Of a stretch of 64,000 nt of DNA, positions 58,121 through 64,000 are shown one piece after another. Under the pieces are notes generated by a model that had not been told where the DNA came from, did not search any database, and saw only the letters and a program-made list of their open reading frames with translations. Numbering within the stretch: position 1 is the stretch's first letter; every line of letters begins with the position of its first letter. Source of the stretch: Prosthecobacter algae (GTDB lineage Bacteria; Verrucomicrobiota; Verrucomicrobiia; Verrucomicrobiales; Verrucomicrobiaceae); assembly GCF_039542385.1 (NCBI RefSeq), contig NZ_BAABIA010000004.1, positions 186,001 through 250,000 of the forward strand. The letters run 5' to 3'. A program made the position numbers and the translations under genes.

Positions 58121-58906
58121 ATGACCAAAGTCCTCTTCATCCTCAGCGCGGTCGTCATCCTCGTTGCCTCTTTCTTTGCCTATCAGAATGGCCGGGCCTT
58201 CGTCGATGTTCGTCAGAGCGTCTCGACCACCAATGTTAAATTGCAGAGCGAGCTGAATGCCGCGACCGCCATCGTCAAACAAGTCACCGATGTTTCCAAC
58301 AACGTGGACGCAGTGAAGCAGGAAATCGATGTCGAGGCCGAAAAGGTCAAATCCCAGAAGCTGAAGATCACCCAGGCTGACAATGACACCAAGCGCACCC
58401 AGGAAGACCTGAACACCCGCAACAAGAAGCTGGATGAGCTCAAAACCAAGCTGGCCAAGCTTCCTCAGGGCGTGAAGCCAGAAACCCTGGAAGAAGACAA
58501 GAACAACATCAAGAAGGCCGTTGCTGAACTCCAGGTCGCTGCAGAACTGAAAAAGAAGGAAGTGGACGCCGAAGAAGTGAAGGTGGTCGAAGCCCGCAAA
58601 GGCCTGGACGATCTCGTTCGCAAGATCGAAGACCGCAAAAAATCCTTTGAGCGCAATGGCCTCACCGCCCAGGTGGTCGCCGTGAACAGCGACTGGGGTT
58701 TTGTGGTGGTGAATGCCGGCCAGAGCAAAGGCATCACCGAAGCAACCAAACTGCTGGTTACCCGTGGCACCCAGACCGTGGGCAAGCTGAGCATTGTCTC
58801 CATCCAGGGAAATCGCACGATTGCCAACATCCTGCCTGATACACTGGCTGAAGGAATGACCATCGCCCCTGGTGACCGCGTCATTTTGGAAAACCTGTAT
58901 CAGTAA
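58121..58906 (+). CDS. Membrane-anchored coiled-coil protein, related to the preceding gene
   Basis: A 261-residue protein with the layout of its upstream neighbour: an N-terminal anchor (VLFILSAVVILVASFFAY), a coiled coil (~35-180) and a C-terminal beta domain (~190-261: VVAVNSDWGFVVVNAGQSKGI, then VGKLSIVSIQGNRTIANILPDTLAEGMTIAPGDRVI). The beta domains of the two proteins match in order (WDFAILTKGNSQGV / WGFVVVNAGQSKGI; IADLIPGTLAKGDAIRTGD / IANILPDTLAEGMTIAPGD), so this is an old tandem duplication. This copy lacks the Pro/Ala repeat tail. It is followed 26 bases later by a small lipoprotein gene. Confidence 0.8.
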   Translation: MTKVLFILSAVVILVASFFAYQNGRAFVDVRQSVSTTNVKLQSELNAATAIVKQVTDVSNNVDAVKQEIDVEAEKVKSQKLKITQADNDTKRTQEDLNTRNKKLDELKTKLAKLPQGVKPETLEEDKNNIKKAVAELQVAAELKKKEVDAEEVKVVEARKGLDDLVRKIEDRKKSFERNGLTAQVVAVNSDWGFVVVNAGQSKGITEATKLLVTRGTQTVGKLSIVSIQGNRTIANILPDTLAEGMTIAPGDRVILENLYQ

Positions 58907-58932
58907 TTGAAAAACGTGCGTAGTTTGAGTTC

Positions 58933-59133
58933 ATGAACCCCCGTTTCATCCTTCAGACTCTGCTCGCACTGGCCATGGTCCAGGTGCTTGCATCTTGTTC
59001 TTCTTCGGACAAGCCCAAACGCCGCGAGCGGGTTCCCCCTCCGGCCGTGGGCGACAGCAGCCTGCCCTGGAACCGGCCACCCAAGTGGGAAGGCAACGCC
59101 CGCTACGGCTCCATGATGCCGCAGAGCCGCTAA
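58933..59133 (+). CDS. Small lipoprotein
   Basis: A 66-residue lipoprotein: signal sequence ILQTLLALAMVQVLASC with the lipidated Cys at 22, then a basic SDKPKRRERVPPP segment and a conserved-looking WNRPPKWEGNARYGSMMPQSR C-terminus. No named family is recognised. It is the third gene of the coiled-coil cluster on the same strand, before a strong terminator, so it is probably part of the same transcript. Confidence 0.75.
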   Translation: MNPRFILQTLLALAMVQVLASCSSSDKPKRRERVPPPAVGDSSLPWNRPPKWEGNARYGSMMPQSR

Positions 59134-59155
59134 GCCTCACCCAAGATCCCTTTTC

Positions 59156-59183
59156 AAAAGGCAGCCTTTCCCGGCTGCCTTTT
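59156..59183 (+). terminator. Terminator of the coiled-coil/lipoprotein cluster
   Basis: AAAAGGCAGCC-TTTCCC-GGCTGCCTTTT, an 11-bp stem followed by GTCTTTT, 22 bases after the lipoprotein stop. Confidence 0.92.
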
Positions 59184-59317
59184 GTCTTTTAGGCCTTAAG
59201 GTAGGGCCATCGTTCCGGGCCGGGGGCGAGACGAAATTCATGCAATTGCCGTCATGAACCTGTGCCGTTGCAGCGTTACCTCTGCCTGTTCCCATTTCTG
59301 TTCGTATTCCTCTTCAG

Positions 59318-60544
59318 ATGATTTTTTCTCTTACCTCCCGCATGCTGCGCACCGTGGACCCGAAATGTCTCACGAAGATCGCCTGGAACTTTGGTTACAA
59401 AGGCGCGCGTTCAGTTCTGCTTTTCAAAAAGCGCATGGAGCAGGGGACTTACTTCCCGCCGTTTCTCTACATCTCCATTCTGAATTCCTGCAACCTGCGC
59501 TGCCAAGGCTGCTGGGTGGATGTGGACAAGCCTCGAGAGGCGATCAGCTTGGATGAGCTCAACAAGATCATCAACGACGCCAAGAAGCATGGGAATGCCT
59601 TTTTCGGCCTTCTGGGCGGGGAGCCCTTCATGCATCCAGAACTCCTGGATCTTCTGGCGATGCATCCGGATTGTTACTTCCAGATCTTTACCAACGGCCA
59701 GTTCATCACGGCGAAGACGGCCGAGGTCTTGCGCAAGCTGGGCAATGCCACGCCTCTCGTCAGTGTGGAGGGCAACAGCACAGTAAGTGATGAGCGTCGC
59801 GGTAAAAAGGATGTGCTGAACAAGACCCTTCGCGGCCTGCAAAACTGCCTGGATGCCAAGCTCATGACCGGGGTGGCCACCAGTCTTTGCCAGACCAACA
59901 TCCATGACCTGCTCACCCGCGAGTGGCTGCAAAAGCTCATTGATATGGGCGTCCACTACACCTGGTACCACACCTACCGGCCCGTGGGCCCGAAGATCAA
60001 TGACCAACTGGCGCTGACTCCGGAGCAGATCACCCAGGTACGCCGTTTCGTCACCAGCATGCGGGCTGAGATGCCCATCGCCATTGTGGATGCCTACTAC
60101 GATCACAACGGCAAGGCGCTCTGCCCCATGGCCACGGGGATCAGCCACCACATCGGGCCCACCGGTGGTCTGGAGCCCTGCCCAATCATCCAGTTTGCCA
60201 CGGAAAACATCCGCACCGACCGCGACATTTTTGATGTCTTCAATGAGTCCGGCTTTCTCAAGGATTTCCGTGAAACGGCCGCCCAGCATACCCGTGGCTG
60301 CATCGTGCTGGAGCGCCCGGACTTGGTCAAAAACCTGGCCCTCAAGCATGGGGCGAAGGACACGACCATCCGCCAGACTGCCATGGCCGAGATTGAGGCC
60401 ATGACGCCCCGCACCAGCCAGTGGCGCGAAGAGGAGGAGATCCCCGAAAAACACTGGATGTACAAAATTGCCAAACGTTACTTTTACCACGATTTCGGCG
60501 TGTATAAGCAGCTCGACCCGAAGGCGCATTCTCCCGGAGTTTAA
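59318..60544 (+). CDS. Radical SAM protein
   Basis: A 408-residue radical-SAM enzyme with the cluster motif in NSCNLRCQGCWVDVDKP (C-x3-C-x2-C, ~53-60). SAM-binding elements follow: LGGEPFMHPELLDLL, IFTNGQF and SVEGN. Later cysteines (KALCPMATG, LEPCPIIQFA, HTRGCIVLE) may hold an auxiliary cluster, as in SPASM-type proteins. The N-terminal ~45 residues before the motif are helical (MLRTVDPKCLTKIAWNFGYKG). The overall layout recalls lipid- or hopanoid-related radical SAM proteins such as HpnH, but no substrate can be named. Followed by a nitroreductase gene 82 bases downstream. Confidence 0.88.
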   Translation: MIFSLTSRMLRTVDPKCLTKIAWNFGYKGARSVLLFKKRMEQGTYFPPFLYISILNSCNLRCQGCWVDVDKPREAISLDELNKIINDAKKHGNAFFGLLGGEPFMHPELLDLLAMHPDCYFQIFTNGQFITAKTAEVLRKLGNATPLVSVEGNSTVSDERRGKKDVLNKTLRGLQNCLDAKLMTGVATSLCQTNIHDLLTREWLQKLIDMGVHYTWYHTYRPVGPKINDQLALTPEQITQVRRFVTSMRAEMPIAIVDAYYDHNGKALCPMATGISHHIGPTGGLEPCPIIQFATENIRTDRDIFDVFNESGFLKDFRETAAQHTRGCIVLERPDLVKNLALKHGAKDTTIRQTAMAEIEAMTPRTSQWREEEEIPEKHWMYKIAKRYFYHDFGVYKQLDPKAHSPGV

Positions 60545-60626
60545 GTGCAGCCAGATTGAAGAATGCTTTTTGGCAAGACTTCCTGTTTGACCTGTGAAGG
60601 GCAGCAGGCACAGACCTGAATATCTC

Positions 60627-61271
60627 ATGAGCACCCCGTCCGACATCCTTTCCGCCCTCAACTGGCGCTATGCCTGCAAGGTTTTTGATCCCGCCAAAAA
60701 GATCCCAGCAGACCTTTGGCAGACCCTTGAGGATTCGTTGGTGCTCACGCCCTCCAGCTTCGGGCTGCAGCCTTGGAAATTCATCGTCATCCAGGATGCT
60801 TCATTGAGGGAGCGGCTGGTGCCGCATGCGTGGAATCAGCGCCAGGTGGCGGATTCCTCCCACCTCGTCGTCATGGCCGTGCCGAAAGTGATGCCCGAAT
60901 CGCACATTGATGCCAACCTCATGCGCATGGCCGAGGTGCGCGGTGGCACGCCGGATGCGCTCATGGGTTTTCGCAAGATGCTGACCGGGTTCCGTGATGG
61001 CATGGAGGCTCAAGGCGGGCTGGAACAGTGGGCCAAACTCCAGTCCTACATTGCCCTGGGGCAGTTCATGCTGGCCGCTGCGCTGCACGGTGTGGATACC
61101 TGCCCGATGGAAGGTTTTGTGCCTGCCAAGTTTGATGAAATTCTAGGCCTGGATGTCCAGGGCTGGACCACGGCCGTGCTTTGCCCGGCTGGTTACCGTC
61201 ATTCAGATGACCGTTATGCCAGCCTTCCGAAGGTGCGCTTTGAACCGGCTGTCGTGATCGAGCATCGCTGA
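60627..61271 (+). CDS. Nitroreductase-family FMN oxidoreductase
   Basis: A 214-residue flavoprotein of the NfsB-like nitroreductase family. ATG 60627 is chosen (an upstream in-frame start at 60594 adds 11 unconserved residues). FMN-binding elements are visible: RYACKVFDPAKKI near the N-terminus, TPSSFGLQPWKFIVIQ, and the C-terminal VLCPAGYRHSDDRYASLPKVRF with its Arg/Lys for the FMN phosphate. Likely NAD(P)H-dependent reduction of nitro-compounds or quinones; the physiological substrate is unknown. It is between the radical SAM and alpha/beta hydrolase genes on the same strand. Confidence 0.92.
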   Translation: MSTPSDILSALNWRYACKVFDPAKKIPADLWQTLEDSLVLTPSSFGLQPWKFIVIQDASLRERLVPHAWNQRQVADSSHLVVMAVPKVMPESHIDANLMRMAEVRGGTPDALMGFRKMLTGFRDGMEAQGGLEQWAKLQSYIALGQFMLAAALHGVDTCPMEGFVPAKFDEILGLDVQGWTTAVLCPAGYRHSDDRYASLPKVRFEPAVVIEHR

Positions 61272-61332
61272 TTGGCAAATGGGGCCTGAGTTTTTTGAAA
61301 CCGGCTTTGCCTGAGGCGCGCATTCTCAGCCG

Positions 61333-62481
61333 ATGTTGCGTCTTACCCTGGCCATCTTCAGCCTGTTGCTCCCGCTGCCCCTGCTGGTCACATTCCAAAC
61401 ATTGTGGTTTTGGAAGGCGACGCTCATCGTCGGGGAGTATGGTCATCGTCTGGCCGTTCTGACGGCCTTGCTGGCCATCGGGTGCTGGCGGGGCAAGGAG
61501 GTGCTGGCGACCGTTCTGGCCAGCACAGCGACCCTTGTTTTGCTGACCCCGCTGCTGACGGCTCTGTTGCTGGCCAGGGATCTTCCTGCCCAGATGACGG
61601 CAGCCTTTGGTCATGCCGAATCGGGGGCACCCCTTTCGTTGAAAGACCTTTTGTTAGGCTTCGGCGCAGCCCGCGTGACTCCCACTGAACATCGGTTGCC
61701 CGATACGGATGCCGGAGTTTCTAGGCGGCTGCTCCTTTTCCCGGCAGCTTCAGACCAGCCTCAGCCAGCGCCGATCATTTTCGTCATCCACGGCGGGGGC
61801 TGGCAAAATGGCTCCGCCGAGGAATTTCCTGAATGGAGCAGCCAATGGGCGGCGGAAGGGTATGCCGTGGTCTCGTTGGAGTATCGTCTGGCTCCGAAAT
61901 GGACTTGGCCCGCGCCTCTGGAAGATGTCAGGGATGCCCTGGCGTATGTGAAGGCTCACGCGGAGGAATGGCATGTGGATGCCAGCCGCATCGTATTGCT
62001 GGGCCGCAGCGCGGGTGGCCAGATCGCCACCGCTGCAGCCGTGCAGTTGCGGGATCCGGCGATCCGTGGCGTGATCAGCCTCTATGCGCCAGCGGACATG
62101 GTTTTTGCCCGTCGTTTTGCGGATCCTGAGGACGTGCTGGATTCCTTCAAGCTCATCCGCCAATACATGGGTGGAGAGCCTGAGGCTCTGCCGGAGCTTT
62201 ATCAGTCCGCCTCGGCCACGTTGACGGCAGACGCGGCCTGTCCTCCCGTGCTGCTGATACATGGGCAGCGCGACATTCTGGTGTGGCAGTTGCAAAGTCG
62301 GCGTCTGGCTGAGCATTTGCGGCAGAAAGGGGTGGCGCATCATTTCCTGGACCTGCCCTGGGCCACTCATGCCCTTGATTATCCTCTGTATGGACCCAGT
62401 TCCCAATTGCTCCGCTATGCCATGCGCAGCTTTCTAAAGTCCCGGTTAGGCCAGGCTGCGGAGGCTCGATTGCCGAATTAG
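61333..62481 (+). CDS. Alpha/beta hydrolase with N-terminal membrane segments
   Basis: A 382-residue esterase-like protein. The first ~95 residues form about three membrane helices (LTLAIFSLLLPLPLLVTF, VLTALLAIGC and LATVLASTATLVLLTPLLTALL). The catalytic domain is of the HSL/BD-FAE type: oxyanion hole VIHGGGWQNGS, nucleophile Ser in LLGRSAGGQIA, Asp in LIHGQRDILV and His in WATHALDYP. Carbohydrate-ester or small-ester hydrolysis is likely, with the catalytic domain held at the membrane. The substrate is unknown. Confidence 0.9.
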   Translation: MLRLTLAIFSLLLPLPLLVTFQTLWFWKATLIVGEYGHRLAVLTALLAIGCWRGKEVLATVLASTATLVLLTPLLTALLLARDLPAQMTAAFGHAESGAPLSLKDLLLGFGAARVTPTEHRLPDTDAGVSRRLLLFPAASDQPQPAPIIFVIHGGGWQNGSAEEFPEWSSQWAAEGYAVVSLEYRLAPKWTWPAPLEDVRDALAYVKAHAEEWHVDASRIVLLGRSAGGQIATAAAVQLRDPAIRGVISLYAPADMVFARRFADPEDVLDSFKLIRQYMGGEPEALPELYQSASATLTADAACPPVLLIHGQRDILVWQLQSRRLAEHLRQKGVAHHFLDLPWATHALDYPLYGPSSQLLRYAMRSFLKSRLGQAAEARLPN

Positions 62482-62562
62482 ACACATCTTTTGCCGTGGG
62501 TTTTGGTGAAAGATGACGTTTCAAATATCGCAACCACGCACGCCGCTGTGCCTCCAACCACC

Positions 62563-64000
62563 ATGAAACTGACCGTATTATTGACCCTCGCCCTGGGTGC
62601 CTTCGGACTCTCTGCAGTCCACGCCCAGGAAGGATTTCATCCTTTGTTCAACGGCAAGGACCTCACTGGCTGGGAGGGCAATCCTGAACTGTGGACCGTC
62701 GAAGACGGCTGCATCACTGGCAAGACCACCGGGCCCGAACAGCTCGCCTACAATCAGTTTCTCATCTGGCGTGGTGGCGAAGTGAAAAACTTCGAACTCC
62801 GCGTACAGGTGAAGGTCACCGGCAACAACACGGGCATCCAATACCGCAGCAAGGAGCTGACCGAAGTGGGCAAATGGTCCATCGGGGGTTATCAGTGCGA
62901 CATCCATCCCGCCGCGCCTAACAATGCGATGGTGTATGAGGAGCGCGGGCGCGGCATCATCTGCCAGAATGGCCAGAGCGTGGTGATTGATCCTCAGGGG
63001 GGCAAGTGGCTGGTGGCCGAGCGCGATCCCGTGGCCGCCGATGTGGCCCAGTGGAATGAGTACACCGTCATCGCTCAGGGAAACCACCTCATCCACAAGC
63101 TCAATGGCAAAGTCACCATTGACCTCGTGGATCATGAGGAAAAGGCGCTGTCCCTGGCTGGTCTGCTGGCTTTCCAGATTCATCGTGGCCCAGCCATGCA
63201 GGTTCAAATCAAGGACGTGATGTTCAAAGAGCTGCCTGAGGGCGGCAAGCTTTCCTTTGCGAAGGCAGACATTCCCAATGATGCGCAGAGAATCGAAAAA
63301 CCTGCGGCAGCGGCCAAGAAAGGTCCTCCCGCCAAAGGCAAAGGCAAAGGTGCTGGCAAGGACAAAGCAGCGGCAGCACCAGCCAAGGCACGTCGGCCCG
63401 ATGCCGTCGGCCCTGCCATCGGTGAAAACAAGGCGACCCCCGTGGCCCGGATCAAGGCCGCCAAAGACTTCAAGGTGGAGCTTTTGTACTCCGTTCCAGG
63501 TGGTGAGCAGGGCTCCTGGGTGGCCCTCTGCAATGACGACAAGGGGCGCATTTACGTGAGTGACCAGTATGGCGATCTTTATCGCTTTGCCCCTCCTGCG
63601 GTCGGCCAGGTGCTGAAGCCTGAGGACGTGCAGAAGGTGCCAGTCAACATTCGTGCGATCAACGGCATGGTCTTTGCCTTTGGCGCTCTTTACGCTGGTG
63701 TGAACGACTACGAGCAGAAGACCCAGAGCGGTCTCTACCGCATTTCCGACAGCGATGCGGACGACCAACTGGACAAGGTGGAGCTGCTGCGCGCCTTTGA
63801 TTCCAAGAGCGACCACGGCGTGCATGCCGTGCTGCCCACGCCGGATGGCAAGGCCCTTTATCTCATCACGGGCAACAATGCCGTGCTCAACGAAGGCCCG
63901 ATCACCGGCACGCCCGCAAGTTCTCCTGTGCCGAAAGTTTGGGGGGACGATCATCTGCTGCCACGCATGCCGGATGGCCGTGGTCACAACCGTCATGTGC
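62563..64000 (+). CDS. DUF1080 (3-keto-disaccharide hydrolase) + propeller protein (3' partial)
   Basis: An open frame with ATG 62563 and no stop before the window edge (at least 479 codons). A signal peptide (MKLTVLLTLALGAFGLSAVHA) precedes a DUF1080 domain (~23-228: HPLFNGKDLTGWEGNPELWTVEDGCITG, NFELRVQVKVTGNNTGIQYRS, LLAFQIHRGPAMQVQIKDVMFKEL), a lectin-like fold now linked to 3-keto-glucoside hydrolysis. A Lys/Ala/Gly-rich linker (~245-285) leads to the start of a PVC-type propeller/dehydrogenase (FKVELLYSVPGGEQGSWVALCNDDKGRIYVSDQYGDLYR). A cytochrome c or HEAT part probably follows outside the window. The second half resembles the dehydrogenase domain of the 15060-19310 protein. Confidence 0.9.
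   Translation, partial: MKLTVLLTLALGAFGLSAVHAQEGFHPLFNGKDLTGWEGNPELWTVEDGCITGKTTGPEQLAYNQFLIWRGGEVKNFELRVQVKVTGNNTGIQYRSKELTEVGKWSIGGYQCDIHPAAPNNAMVYEERGRGIICQNGQSVVIDPQGGKWLVAERDPVAADVAQWNEYTVIAQGNHLIHKLNGKVTIDLVDHEEKALSLAGLLAFQIHRGPAMQVQIKDVMFKELPEGGKLSFAKADIPNDAQRIEKPAAAAKKGPPAKGKGKGAGKDKAAAAPAKARRPDAVGPAIGENKATPVARIKAAKDFKVELLYSVPGGEQGSWVALCNDDKGRIYVSDQYGDLYRFAPPAVGQVLKPEDVQKVPVNIRAINGMVFAFGALYAGVNDYEQKTQSGLYRISDSDADDQLDKVELLRAFDSKSDHGVHAVLPTPDGKALYLITGNNAVLNEGPITGTPASSPVPKVWGDDHLLPRMPDGRGHNRHV

Overview
The window reads as a chromosome segment of a verrucomicrobium close to Prosthecobacter/Verrucomicrobium. This is inferred from family content, not from a database search. The lineage markers are PSD1/DUF1549/DUF1553 cytochromes, a giant ThuA + discoidin + PVC-type dehydrogenase + cytochrome c protein, a DUF1552 protein, a DUF1080 (3-keto-disaccharide hydrolase) protein, a PEP-CTERM protein and many secreted hypothetical proteins. 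Most of the DNA is GC-rich. The first ~3.6 kb is clearly AT-richer and looks acquired.

Layout. Bases 1-3660 are a small defence island: a retron-type reverse transcriptase fused to a TIR domain (5' end outside the window) and a type II restriction-modification pair (D12-class adenine methyltransferase and a PD-(D/E)XK endonuclease). The R-M module is bracketed by a 150-bp direct repeat of thiC: a relic at 1477-1626 and the intact gene at 3667-5631, so the island appears to have entered through thiC. thiC has a TPP riboswitch. From 6 to 14.8 kb there is a PEP-CTERM protein with a haloperoxidase fold whose active site looks lost, an rpe/EamA/amidohydrolase operon, a TraB/GumN lipoprotein, a nucleotide-sugar epimerase, threonine ammonia-lyase with an isoleucine-codon attenuator leader, and an unusual HldE-like/PurN fusion. 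From 15 to 29 kb there is the 1416-residue cytochrome-dehydrogenase, plsY, a type-4-like uracil-DNA glycosylase, a TPR protein, glnS, a DUF1348/TetR divergent pair with two visible operators, an azurin-like cupredoxin and a DUF1552 protein. From 29 to 44 kb there is the first member of an unrecognised membrane-protein family, glcF, a PSD1 cytochrome, a glucoamylase-like protein, obgE, a beta-propeller-like protein, the sdhCAB operon and an ArfB-like release factor. From 44 to 55 kb there is a LolD-like ATPase, an AraC regulator, a secreted protein with a duplicated C-terminal module, an amidase, a zinc-ribbon-like protein, dusB, the second member of the unrecognised family and a TonB receptor. 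From 55 to 64 kb there is a CobA-HemD fusion, the SRP RNA gene (ffs), two related coiled-coil membrane proteins with a small lipoprotein, a radical SAM enzyme, a nitroreductase, an alpha/beta hydrolase and a DUF1080 protein running off the end.

Most genes are single or short transcription units separated by clear hairpin terminators. True operons are sdhCAB, the R-M pair, rpe-EamA-amidohydrolase and the coiled-coil cluster. The strongest observations are the leader-peptide attenuator before threonine ammonia-lyase, the thiC-flanked defence island with a retron-TIR fusion, the degenerate haloperoxidase, the HldE/PurN fusion, and two uncharacterised lineage-type families (29.3/51.2 kb, and 57-59 kb). 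No tRNA, rRNA, CRISPR array, integrase or transposase was seen.
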